Positions 41,752 to 49,703 are shown, counted from the first letter of the stretch. The stretch: DNA of 55,046 nt from Gordonia sp. 'Campus' (GCF_022206305.1 NZ_JAKOIW010000024.1:1-55046); one strand, 5' to 3'. Notes: generated by a model from the letters alone, not told the origin. Translations and numbers: made by a program.

Positions 41752-43833
41752 GTGGAGCTTCGAGAGCTGTCCAAGGGTGGAAACGTGTCCGTCGACGAGG
41801 TCGCCGGTGAGAACTCACCGCGACTGAGGGTAGTCATCCAGACAGAAGCCCCGGCTGGCAAGGAGATCGGACTCGATGCCGGAATACTCATTCTCGGTGA
41901 CGACGGGCAAGTGCGGTCCAACGACGATTTGATCTTCTACAACCAGCCCACGGGAGTGGGGGGCGCGGTGAGGCTCGTCTCGGCTGACGACGAGGCGAAG
42001 AGCGCGGACGAGTCGTTCCGGCAGCGGGACGCGGTGGAAGTCGATCTTGCACGCATTCCCGATTCGGTTGCCCGCATACTTGTCACGGCCAGCACCGACC
42101 CTCGCACGGACGCAAGGTTCGGAGACGCGGCACTTGTCAACATGTACGTCGCTCACGCAGACCAGCCAGATGCTCCGTTTGTCGTCCACGCGATGGAGGG
42201 ACTGTCCTCGGAACGCGCGTTGATCTTCGGCGAGATCTACCGGCGGCACGACACTTGGAAGATCCGAGCGGTCGGCCAGGGGTACGACGGAGGCCTCGAG
42301 GCCTTGGTTTCCGACCACGGAATCGAGGTCGACGACACAGCGTCACCCGACGGCAGCCTGGATTCGCCTGGTGAAGACGAGGAACCGGACACGGAACAGA
42401 ACGTTGCCGAGTCGGTCCCTGACGCAAGTTCGGCCGAGGCAGCTCTCGCCGCCGACACGGGGGTGCCGGGTGCCGACGACGCCGGGCAAGAAATTGCACG
42501 TCCACAGAGTGAGCCCGGTACAAAGGTCACGATCGGCCGAAAACGACGCCCGGCGCCGTTACCGAAAGACTGGGCGTCGAGAACTCTGGCGTATCTACCT
42601 CGACATGCTGAGTCGGAGTGGAAGCGGGCGCGCCTCTTTCCATCTGCGGGCATCAAGTCGGCCGCCGAACAAGAGATGCGCACGACGTCCATTCTGCTGG
42701 CCACAATGGAAATGGTCCCCGAGTTCGGCCGCGCGGTCCTCAGCCAGACCGGAGCGCCGCGAGGACGTATCGAGGCATTCACCGAAGTTCGATTCTCGAT
42801 GTCCGGTGAGGAGGTGCGCCCGGATGGACTGATCAAGGTCAGCCGCGGCAGCAAGGTGTGGCGGGCGCTGGTCGAAGTGAAGACTGGTCGTGCGGAGTTG
42901 ACCGGTGACCAGGTCGGAACCTACCTGAAACTGGCCAAGACCAAGTCGATGGACGCGGTGATCACGATCAGTGGCGATTTGATGGCGTCTCCCGACCTGC
43001 ACCCCTTCGTCGTCGAGGCGAGGCCATCGAAGAACATTGCCCTCAAGCATCTTTCGTGGGAGGAGATCCTCGCCGAGGCGATGATCGTGCACGAGCATGT
43101 GGGGGTCGACGACAGGGTGCGAGCTCGTCTGCTGGAGGAACTCCTCTGGTACGCCGCCGACAGCCAGTCCGGCATGCGGACCTTCGACGACATGGGTAAG
43201 CAGTGGGTCAAGATCCGAGAAGCAGTGAAGAACAAGACCGTCGGTGCGTCAGACGATTCAACTTCGGACGTTTGCGATCGGTTTGATCGCCTGGCTCGCC
43301 ACGTTGCGCTTCGCCTGAGCGCCCTCACCGGTCAGCGGGTGACTGCGCAGCCGCCGGCGAGTCGCGTGGATACGGTCAGTCGTGCTCGGCAACTGGCTGA
43401 TTCAGGGGAGTTATTCGCGTTGTTGCGGGTGTCCGGAGCGGCGGGACCGGTGGCGATGCACGCTGATCTGGGCCGTGGGCGCATCGGCTGCTCGTTGAAG
43501 ACCGCAGCACCGCGTGCAGGTCGAACCCAGACCAAGATCAACTGGCTGGTTCGTCAACTCGCCGACGCACCTGACGATCTGCGTATCACCGCCCATCACT
43601 CGGGTAGTCGGGTCGAGTCGACTGCGGCGTTGTTGAAGGACATTCACGCTGACGCAACTTCTGTCATGCCGACCGATGGCCGCGACATCCGCGAGTTCAC
43701 CATCACCATGGAGTCGTCGATGGGCTCTAAACGGTCTGGCAGCGAGGGTGGGTTCGTGACTGCCATGGTTCTCCTGGCCACCACCTTCTATGCGGATGTG
43801 GTTGAGCGCGTCCGGTCTGGACGCGACGTCTGA
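41752..43833 (+). CDS. TerD-domain protein fused to a predicted PD-(D/E)XK nuclease
   Basis: This 693-residue protein has four parts. (1) A TerD stress domain, about 3-195, has ELSKGGNVSVDE, GILILGDDGQVRSNDDLIFYNQP, FGDAALVNMYVA and RALIFGEIYRRHDTWKIRAVGQGYDGGL, all TerD hallmarks. (2) An acidic linker covers 196-255. (3) A region at about 275-450 has the nuclease pattern D358 (VRPDGLI), E375-x-K377 (ALVEVKTG) and Q387-x3-Y391 (GDQVGTYL), like RecB/Cas4-type enzymes. (4) A C-terminal domain (about 510-693) is not recognised. TerD proteins are calcium-binding and belong to tellurite, phage and DNA-damage responses. There is no other ter gene here. The fusion call is from motifs; catalysis is untested. 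Confidence 0.75.
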   Translation: MELRELSKGGNVSVDEVAGENSPRLRVVIQTEAPAGKEIGLDAGILILGDDGQVRSNDDLIFYNQPTGVGGAVRLVSADDEAKSADESFRQRDAVEVDLARIPDSVARILVTASTDPRTDARFGDAALVNMYVAHADQPDAPFVVHAMEGLSSERALIFGEIYRRHDTWKIRAVGQGYDGGLEALVSDHGIEVDDTASPDGSLDSPGEDEEPDTEQNVAESVPDASSAEAALAADTGVPGADDAGQEIARPQSEPGTKVTIGRKRRPAPLPKDWASRTLAYLPRHAESEWKRARLFPSAGIKSAAEQEMRTTSILLATMEMVPEFGRAVLSQTGAPRGRIEAFTEVRFSMSGEEVRPDGLIKVSRGSKVWRALVEVKTGRAELTGDQVGTYLKLAKTKSMDAVITISGDLMASPDLHPFVVEARPSKNIALKHLSWEEILAEAMIVHEHVGVDDRVRARLLEELLWYAADSQSGMRTFDDMGKQWVKIREAVKNKTVGASDDSTSDVCDRFDRLARHVALRLSALTGQRVTAQPPASRVDTVSRARQLADSGELFALLRVSGAAGPVAMHADLGRGRIGCSLKTAAPRAGRTQTKINWLVRQLADAPDDLRITAHHSGSRVESTAALLKDIHADATSVMPTDGRDIREFTITMESSMGSKRSGSEGGFVTAMVLLATTFYADVVERVRSGRDV

Positions 43834-43874
43834 ATGACGGGACCGGTCTCGCCGACTCCGATCGGGTCGCGCTG

Positions 43875-43942
43875 ACCGATGAACCTCGATTCGGCTGATG
43901 GACTTCGATCGAAGTCCATCGGTCGAGTTGAGGTTCGTCGGT
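43875..43942. repeat. 68-bp palindromic element, copy 1
   Basis: Two 34-base arms (43875-43908, 43909-43942) meet without a loop. The central 24 bases (43897-43920, arm GATGGACTTCGA) are a perfect palindrome and the outer parts pair with a few mismatches. The right arm is identical to that of the copy at 44824-44891. It lies between the TerD-nuclease stop and the first eight-cysteine gene. Confidence 0.85.
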
Positions 43943-44032
43943 GAGTCTGATCCGCGGGCGTCCCCGTCGGGAACAGATCCAACGGTGGATACGGTGGTCG
44001 TGGATCGCGCGGTTCGGGATAGTCTTCGCGGC

Positions 44033-44767
44033 GTGACCAATTCGCCATATCAGTCGGGGGATCCGCGATTCGGAGCACAACCCCCACCCAGGCAGTATCC
44101 CCCGCACCCGGGCTTCCAACCGCCGACTCACACGTACGGGGCTCAGCCTCCGTACGGTGGCCCGATACCGGGAGGCATGTACCCACCGGGACCGCCGTTC
44201 CCGCCGCCACGGAGGAAGAAGCGCACCTGGTTGTGGGTCTCGCTCGGCGCCGTGGGCCTCGTGGTATTCGCATTGGGGGCATTCGGCGTGCAGCGCCTGG
44301 TGGATTCAGTGCCCTCCAGTCCCCGGCTGTTCAACAGCGATGACGTCGCCGTCGGCGAGTGCATTCAGGTGTCGGTCCGCGATGGATACCTCGATGCCGA
44401 GCGAGTGTCCTGTCGAATCAAGGAGTTTCACCTGGTTGTCGCTGACAAGGTGGTGAACGAACCGGACTGCGGACCGGAATATTCGAGATATTGGTTCGTC
44501 AATGCGCGGCCGGGGACTAGCTTGGTGCTTTGTGTGGCGCAGGTGTATCAACAGGGTCGGTGCTATTACGAACCGAGCGCGGTCGGTGGGACATCGCTGG
44601 CCGAGATACGAGAGATAGATTGCGACAAGCCGGTACTGAAGCCTGGGGCGACCAACTTCCGCGTCGACACGAAGATCTCGCGAAAACCCACATGCGATCC
44701 CGGCCAGGGCCAGTACTACGTGCCGAAACCGACTCCTGCCGGTTACTGCATCAGTCTCCTCGAGTGA
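44033..44767 (+). CDS. Pro-rich membrane-anchored eight-cysteine protein, paralog 1 (LppU-like)
   Basis: This 244-residue protein has a Pro/Gly/Tyr/Gln-rich cytosolic start (TNSPYQSGDPRFGAQPPPRQ), one membrane helix after RRKKRTW (about 67-87), and an exported domain with eight cysteines in motifs VGECI, RVSCRI, DCGPEY, LVLCVAQVYQQGRCYYEPSAVGG, IDCDKP, PTCDPG and GYCISL. The VGxC start recalls LppU/SCO3897-like proteins; this is tentative. TAGTCT (44020-44025) is seven bases before GTG 44033, so it is probably leaderless; the longer open frame from 43898 reads through the palindrome and is rejected. It is a tandem paralog of the next gene. Confidence 0.78.
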   Translation: MTNSPYQSGDPRFGAQPPPRQYPPHPGFQPPTHTYGAQPPYGGPIPGGMYPPGPPFPPPRRKKRTWLWVSLGAVGLVVFALGAFGVQRLVDSVPSSPRLFNSDDVAVGECIQVSVRDGYLDAERVSCRIKEFHLVVADKVVNEPDCGPEYSRYWFVNARPGTSLVLCVAQVYQQGRCYYEPSAVGGTSLAEIREIDCDKPVLKPGATNFRVDTKISRKPTCDPGQGQYYVPKPTPAGYCISLLE

Positions 44768-44823
44768 TCGATTCTCCGCAGGGGGATCGACTCGATGTCC
44801 AGAGACGCATGGTGCCGCCGCTG

Positions 44824-44891
44824 ACCGATGGACTTCAGTCCGACCGATGGACTTCGATCGAAGTCCATCGGTCGAGTTGAGGTTCGTCGGT
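44824..44891. repeat. 68-bp palindromic element, copy 2
   Basis: Arms 44824-44857 and 44858-44891 meet without a loop. The central 34 bases (44841-44874) are a perfect palindrome, more complete than in copy 1. The right arm equals that of copy 1; the left arm has an internal duplication of ACCGATGGACTTC. It lies between the two paralogs. Confidence 0.85.
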
Positions 44892-44929
44892 GGACTGAAC
44901 GCAGGATGCGGTGCCGGTAGTCTTCGCGC

Positions 44930-45676
44930 GTGACCAACTCGCCATATCAGCCGGGGGACCCGCGATACGGGCCGCAACCACAACCCGGGCAGTACCCACC
45001 GCAGGGCGGGTTCCCGCCGCCGAACCAGCCCTACGGACAGCCGCCGAACCAGACGCCGTACGGCGCGCCGCCGCCGTATCCGGGTCCGGTGCCGGGCGGG
45101 ACGTACCCGCCCGGGCCACCGTTCCCGCCTCCGCCGAAGAAGAAGCGGACGGGACTCTGGGTCACGCTGGGGATCGTCGGCGCGTTGTTGTTGATCGTGG
45201 TGGTCGGCGGGGTGGCGAGGGTCGTGATCGGGGCGGCTCAGGGCGGGAGCGCAGTTCAGGACACCACCGACGTCGCGGTGGGGGAGTGCATCGTGGTGAC
45301 TGCCGAGCCGGACACGCTCGAGGCCCGGGAGGTGTCCTGCGCGGACACGGGCTTCCACTATGTGGTGGCGGACAAGGCGATCACCCAGGGACTGTGCGGT
45401 CCCAACTACTCCCGGTTCTGGATCGCCGGCGAGGACGGCGCTCTCTGCCTGGCGCAGGTCTATCAGGAGGGGCGTTGCTACTTCCTGCCCACCGCGACGG
45501 GTGGCAACGCACTCGCCGAGACGCGCGAGATCGAGTGCGGGTCACCGGTTTCCGGAGGGACGAACATCCGCGTCGACTCGAAGACGTCGGCGGAGCCGCA
45601 GTGCACGGACTCCGACGGGACCTACTTCGCGGAGAAGCCCCGGCCCGTCGGTTACTGCTTCAGTCTCGTCGAGTGA
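44930..45676 (+). CDS. Pro-rich membrane-anchored eight-cysteine protein, paralog 2 (LppU-like)
   Basis: This 248-residue protein has the same architecture as the preceding gene: TNSPYQPGDPRYGPQPQPGQ start, helix after PPKKKRTGLW, and an exported domain with all eight cysteines in matching places (VGECI, EVSCAD, GLCGPN, ALCLAQVYQEGRCYF, IECGSP, PQCTDS, GYCFSL). The conserved set suggests four disulfides. TAGTCT (44918-44923) is six bases before GTG 44930. Promoter, start and the upstream palindrome were all duplicated together. Function unknown. Confidence 0.78.
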   Translation: MTNSPYQPGDPRYGPQPQPGQYPPQGGFPPPNQPYGQPPNQTPYGAPPPYPGPVPGGTYPPGPPFPPPPKKKRTGLWVTLGIVGALLLIVVVGGVARVVIGAAQGGSAVQDTTDVAVGECIVVTAEPDTLEAREVSCADTGFHYVVADKAITQGLCGPNYSRFWIAGEDGALCLAQVYQEGRCYFLPTATGGNALAETREIECGSPVSGGTNIRVDSKTSAEPQCTDSDGTYFAEKPRPVGYCFSLVE

Positions 45677-45690
45677 GAGTCTGACCAGCG

Positions 45691-45761
45691 GCAAACCCAC
45701 CACGAATGGACAAACGCACCCCCGATTCGAGGGTGCGTTTGTCCATAGGTGGTGGGTTTGC
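45691..45761. terminator. long inverted repeat, family copy 2, between convergent genes
   Basis: Two 31-base arms (45691-45721 and 45731-45761) differ at only two positions and flank a nine-base loop. It lies between the paralog 2 stop and the fadE5 stop, and is likely a bidirectional terminator. It shares its framework with the element at 41547-41609. Confidence 0.8.
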
Positions 45762-45772
45762 GTGGGGCCTGA

Positions 45773-47608
45773 TCAGAAGGCCGCTTCGTCGAGCTCCATG
45801 ATGTCGTTGTCGATGTTCTCGACGGTGACGCGGACCGAGGTGAGCAGCGGCAGCATGTTCTTAGCGAAGAAGCTGGCCACTGCGACCTTGCCCTCGTAGA
45901 AGGACTTGTCGGCATCGGTGGCGCCGTTGTCGAGTGCGGCGAGGGCCACCTCGGACTGGCGGAGGAGCAGCCAGCCGATGAGGAGGTCGCCGACGGACAT
46001 GAGGAAGCGGACCGATCCGAGGCCGACCTTGTACAGCTCCGCCGAGTTCTCCTGTGCCGCCATCAGATCGTTGGTCAGCGACGCTGCCATTCCCTGGACG
46101 TCGTCGAGGGCCGTCTTCAGCAGAGCGCGCTCGGTCTTGAGCCGGCCGTTGCCCGCCTCGGAGTCGATGAAGCTCTGGATCTGGCCGGCGACGTGAGCGA
46201 GGGCCTGGCCCTTGTCGCGGATGATCTTGCGGAAGAAGAAGTCCTGCGCCTGGATGGCCGTGGTGCCCTCGTAGAGCGAGTCGATCTTGGAGTCGCGGAT
46301 GTACTGCTCGATCGGGTAGTCCTGCAGGAAGCCCGAGCCGCCGAGGGTCTGGAGCGACTCGTGACCGAGGGTGCCGTAGGCGCGCTCGGAGCCGACGCCC
46401 TTGACGATCGGGAGCAGCAGATCGTTGACCCGGTGCGCCATCTCGGCGTCGGCGCCGGAGACGATCTTCGCGGCGGCGACGTCCTGGTGCGACGCGGTGT
46501 ACAGGTAGATCGCGCGCAGACCCTCGGCGTAGGCCTTCTGGGTCATCAGCGAGCGGCGGACGTCCGGGTGGTGGGTGATCGACACGCGCGGTGCGGCCTT
46601 GTCGGTCATCTGGGTCATGTCCGCACCCTGGATGCGCTCCTTGGCGTACTCGAGAGCGTTCAGGTATCCGGTCGACAGGGTCGAGATGGCCTTGGTGCCC
46701 ACCATCATTCGTGCGTGCTCGATGACGTCGAACATCTGCGCGATGCCCTTGTGGACCTCGCCGACGAGCCAGCCCTTGGCGGGGGTGCCGTGCTGCCCGA
46801 AGGTGACCTCACAGGTGGCCGACGCCTTGATGCCCATCTTGTGCTCGACGTTGGTGACGAAGACGCCGTTGCGCTCGCCGAGTTCGCCGGTCTCGAAGTC
46901 GAAGTGGAACTTCGGCACGAAGAACAACGACAGACCCTTGGTGCCCGGTCCGGCACCCTCGGGGCGCGCGAGCACGAGGTGGAAGATGTTCTCGGTCATG
47001 TCCTGATCGGCCGAGGTGATGAAGCGCTTGACGCCGTCGATGTGCCAGGAGCCGTCCTCCTGCTGGACGGCCTTGGTGCGGCCGGCGCCGACGTCGGAAC
47101 CGGCGTCGGGCTCGGTCAGCACCATGGTGGCGCCCCAGCCGCGCTCGGAACAGATGGCTGCCCACTTCTTCTGCTCGTCGGTGCCGTTGTCGTAGAAGAT
47201 GTTCGAGAAGCCCGCACCGGCGGCGTACATGAAGACCGGCGGGTTGGCGCCCAGGATCATCTCGCCGATGGCCCAGTACAGCGAACGGGGAGCGGGCAGG
47301 CCACCGAGCTCCTCGGCGATGCCGATCTTGTCCCAGCCGCCTTCGACGAGTGCGTTGTAGGACTTCTTGAACGACTCGGGGATCGTCACCGTGTGGTTGT
47401 CGGGGTCGAAGACCGGCGGGTTGCGATCGGCCTCGACGAAGGACTCTGCGATCGGGCCCTCGGCGAGCGCGCGGACCTCGCGCAGCATGTCGACGGCGGT
47501 CTCGTGGTCGAGGTCACCGAAGTCGCCCGCTTCGAGTACCTTGTCGAGCTCGAACAGTTCGAAGAGGTTGAACTGCAGGTCGCGCATGTTGCTCTTGTAA
47601 TGGCCCAT
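45773..47608 (-). CDS. fadE5: acyl-CoA dehydrogenase FadE5
   Basis: This 611-residue flavoprotein performs the first step of beta-oxidation, acyl-CoA to enoyl-CoA. It has the FAD/substrate motifs GWGATMVLTEPDAGSDVGAG, WHIDGVKRFITSADQD, YLNALEYAKERIQGADM, and LGGSGFLQDYPIEQYIRDSKIDSLYEGTTAIQAQDF. The ending IMELDEAAF and the length equal M. tuberculosis FadE5 (Rv0244c) as I recall it. ATG 47608 has AAGGA upstream. An operator-like palindrome at 47719-47734, shared with tetR and fabG4/fadA2, lies in its promoter. Confidence 0.96.
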   Translation of the reverse strand: MGHYKSNMRDLQFNLFELFELDKVLEAGDFGDLDHETAVDMLREVRALAEGPIAESFVEADRNPPVFDPDNHTVTIPESFKKSYNALVEGGWDKIGIAEELGGLPAPRSLYWAIGEMILGANPPVFMYAAGAGFSNIFYDNGTDEQKKWAAICSERGWGATMVLTEPDAGSDVGAGRTKAVQQEDGSWHIDGVKRFITSADQDMTENIFHLVLARPEGAGPGTKGLSLFFVPKFHFDFETGELGERNGVFVTNVEHKMGIKASATCEVTFGQHGTPAKGWLVGEVHKGIAQMFDVIEHARMMVGTKAISTLSTGYLNALEYAKERIQGADMTQMTDKAAPRVSITHHPDVRRSLMTQKAYAEGLRAIYLYTASHQDVAAAKIVSGADAEMAHRVNDLLLPIVKGVGSERAYGTLGHESLQTLGGSGFLQDYPIEQYIRDSKIDSLYEGTTAIQAQDFFFRKIIRDKGQALAHVAGQIQSFIDSEAGNGRLKTERALLKTALDDVQGMAASLTNDLMAAQENSAELYKVGLGSVRFLMSVGDLLIGWLLLRQSEVALAALDNGATDADKSFYEGKVAVASFFAKNMLPLLTSVRVTVENIDNDIMELDEAAF

Positions 47609-47718
47609 CGTGGTTCCTTATCTGGTGTGGCCGTGTGCGTTGGCGTCCTCGATCCGGTCCGATCGCGTCGCTGGGTGCGCGTACCGGCCGGGCGAGGCGG
47701 CTGTTCGGCTCGAGCTAA

Positions 47719-47734
47719 GTTACTCGCCGGTAAC
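47719..47734. promoter_or_regulatory. TetR-type operator, copy 3, upstream of fadE5
   Basis: GTTAC-TCGCCG-GTAAC keeps the TTAC-N6-GTAA core of the copies at 31140 and 34247. A minus-strand -10 candidate TATTCT lies on its right, so a bound protein would cover the start of the fadE5 transcript. Confidence 0.7.
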
Positions 47735-47860
47735 CCCCAGAATAGACCCATCCTCGCGCCGGGGCAATCGGGGAATGTGTGATCTGCGCCCCGAGGCCGA
47801 TGTCACCCCCGGTATCGCACAACGGGCTACATGTCGGCCCGATGTGCGCTGCAATGAGGC

Positions 47861-48385
47861 ATGAGCAGATCCCTGAGCGGCACCGTTCGGGCCGGCATGG
47901 TCCTCATCGCGATTCTCGGCCTGGCAGCCGGTCTGCTGGTGAGCGTCGCCCCGGCCGACGCCGCGCCCAAGCCGGCGTGGAACGGGGTGTACTCGCTCAA
48001 GAGATTCGCCGCAACAAAGACCGGGACCAGCCTCGCGGCACGGCAACGGGAACCCGACTTCGCCGACGACTACACCTTCGTCACCGAGTGTCTTCGCAGC
48101 AGATGTACCGCCACCGTGGTGGGTGGGCCGAAGCCGGCGAACCCGACATTGCCCCAGCCGCCGCGGTACACCTGGCAGAACGGGGCCTGGGTCCATCGCT
48201 ACAGCTGGCAGTGGGACTGCTGGCAAGGGGTCGGGGTGCCCAAGGTGTGGCGGCCGGCGCGGTCGGTCGCCACCTACAAGCCGCAGAGCGACGGAACCCT
48301 CAAGGGCGTGTGGCGGACGACGATCTACGGCGGGCCCTGCCGGGGAACGGTCGTCATGAACGTTGCCGCCTACCCGGTCCGGTGA
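47861..48385 (+). CDS. secreted protein of unknown function
   Basis: This 174-residue protein has a clear signal peptide (SLSGTVRAGMVLIAILGLAAGLLVSVAPADAAPK; cleavage near ADA-AP). The mature domain is rich in Trp, Tyr and Arg and has four cysteines (ECLRSRC, WDCW, GGPC). I see the pattern WNGVYSLKRFAATKTGTSLAARQREP and YTWQNGAWVHRYSWQWDCW, as in a mycobacterial secreted family that I cannot name. The spacing before the ATG is too short for an obvious ribosome site, so it may be leaderless. It diverges from fadE5. Confidence 0.75.
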   Translation: MSRSLSGTVRAGMVLIAILGLAAGLLVSVAPADAAPKPAWNGVYSLKRFAATKTGTSLAARQREPDFADDYTFVTECLRSRCTATVVGGPKPANPTLPQPPRYTWQNGAWVHRYSWQWDCWQGVGVPKVWRPARSVATYKPQSDGTLKGVWRTTIYGGPCRGTVVMNVAAYPVR

Positions 48386-48394
48386 CGTGACGGG

Positions 48395-49165
48395 CTACAG
48401 CGACTCGCGAAGGTAGGCGAGGTCGTCAGGGATCCCTCCGGCAGGTGTCTCGAGGATGACCGGCGCATCGGCCGCCTCGGCGACCGCCACCAGCACCTCC
48501 GGGTCGATGTGGCCGGAAGCCAGGTTGGCGTGCCGGTCGCGTCCGGAGTCGAACTCGTCGCGTGAATTGTTGAGGTGCACCAGGTCGATTCGGCCGGTGA
48601 TCTGGCGGACGCGTTCGACGAGTCCGACCAGGTCTTCGCCGCCCGCCCACGCGTGACAGGTGTCGAGGCAGAAGCCGGCCTGGTCGAAGTCGCCGACCGC
48701 CTCCCACAACCGATCGATAGCCTCCAGGGTGCGCGCCATCGCGTGGTCGCCGCCGGCGGTGTTCTCGATCAGGATGGGGACGCCGAAGCCGCCTTTGTCG
48801 ACCTGGCGGTCGAAGAGCTTGCGCCAGTTGGCAAATCCCTCGGCGCTGTCCTCGCCGTCGCGCAGGTGGCCGCCGTGCACGACCAGACCGAACGCACCGA
48901 GTTCCGCGGCGGCTGCCGCCTGCTGTTCGACGGCCTTGCGTGACGGCATGCGGAGTCTGTTGTTCAGGCTCGCGACGTTGATCTGGTAGCTCGAGTGCAC
49001 GACGACGTCGATGTCGGAGTCCCGGAACTCGGCCGCCCGCGGATTGGGCTGTGGCTTCTTCCAGCTCTGGGGATCTGTGACGAACATCTGGAAGACGTCG
49101 ATGCCGAGTTCTTCGGCCGTGGCCAATGGGTCGGCGTCCTCGCGAAGATGTGCTCCGATGCGCAT
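48395..49165 (-). CDS. nfo: endonuclease IV (AP endonuclease)
   Basis: This 256-residue TIM-barrel enzyme cleaves the backbone at abasic sites in base-excision repair. Zinc-binding segments are present: VVHSSYQINVA, LVVHGGH, ILIENTAGGDHAM, GFCLDTCHAWAGG, DLVHLNNSRDEFDSGRDRHANLASGHI and VILETP. ATG 49165 has TATCGT six bases upstream and is probably leaderless. It corresponds to the mycobacterial End/Nfo protein, which lies elsewhere in M. tuberculosis as I recall. Confidence 0.92.
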   Translation of the reverse strand: MRIGAHLREDADPLATAEELGIDVFQMFVTDPQSWKKPQPNPRAAEFRDSDIDVVVHSSYQINVASLNNRLRMPSRKAVEQQAAAAAELGAFGLVVHGGHLRDGEDSAEGFANWRKLFDRQVDKGGFGVPILIENTAGGDHAMARTLEAIDRLWEAVGDFDQAGFCLDTCHAWAGGEDLVGLVERVRQITGRIDLVHLNNSRDEFDSGRDRHANLASGHIDPEVLVAVAEAADAPVILETPAGGIPDDLAYLRESL

Positions 49166-49252
49166 GCGACAACGATAGTGGCCGCCACCGACGGACCGGA
49201 ATGCCCGTCGCCGGGTCGGGAACGCGCCGCGGCGGTCAGCGCGGGCAGCGGC

Positions 49253-49468
49253 TCACTCGCCGACGCACGGTTCGGTCTCGATGGTGATCGGCACGCCGGG
49301 CGCGATCAGCAGGCGGCACGGGGCGGCGCTGTCGTGATAGAGGTTCAGCCACTCGTGGCCGCGGGTGCCGTCGGCGTAGACCGCGTCGAGCGTGCGGTTG
49401 AGTCGAGCCTCGGCCTCCTTGTTGATGATGTAGCGCTGGTCGCCGTAGCGCAGATAGCGATTGGGCAC
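49253..49468 (-). CDS. 71-residue protein of unknown function
   Basis: GTG 49468 is preceded by AAGGAGGT five bases away, one of the strongest ribosome sites in the window, which sets the start inside a longer open frame (to 49600). The product (PNRYLRYGDQRYIINKEAEARLNRTLDAVYADGTRGHEWLNLYHDS...) is soluble, ends in PITIETEPCVGE, and looks like a small alpha/beta fold. I do not recognise the family. It may be cotranscribed with nfo, which starts about 87 bp downstream on the same strand. Confidence 0.65.
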   Translation of the reverse strand: MPNRYLRYGDQRYIINKEAEARLNRTLDAVYADGTRGHEWLNLYHDSAAPCRLLIAPGVPITIETEPCVGE

Positions 49469-49703
49469 CGGACCTCCTTCGAACGATGGTCCCAGTGTGA
49501 TCCACAACACGCCGCCCGGCGAGCTGTCCGGTGAAAATCGGTCATACACCCCAGCCCAGGACCGAGAATCCGTCAGCGCCGGGACGCCCGAACGCGACAT
49601 GCCTGGCTGTCGCGGCGGGTGGCGGACAACAGATGGCCATTACACTGACGGCAGGTTAAGTGGGTGGTTGCCCTGCGGGGTGTGACGGGCGGGATTGTGT
49701 CGG

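Noticed and set aside
43898..44032. Longer N terminus for the first eight-cysteine protein
   Set aside because: It would translate the right half of the 68-bp palindrome; the paralog starts at the equivalent GTG and both have the same -10 box just before it.
43875..44891. CRISPR-like or transposon-end interpretation of the two palindromes
   Set aside because: Only two copies about 950 bp apart, no regular spacers, no transposase or target-site duplication seen.
46193..47782. 529-codon plus-strand frame antisense to fadE5
   Set aside because: Shadow frame; FadE5 motifs are complete on the other strand.
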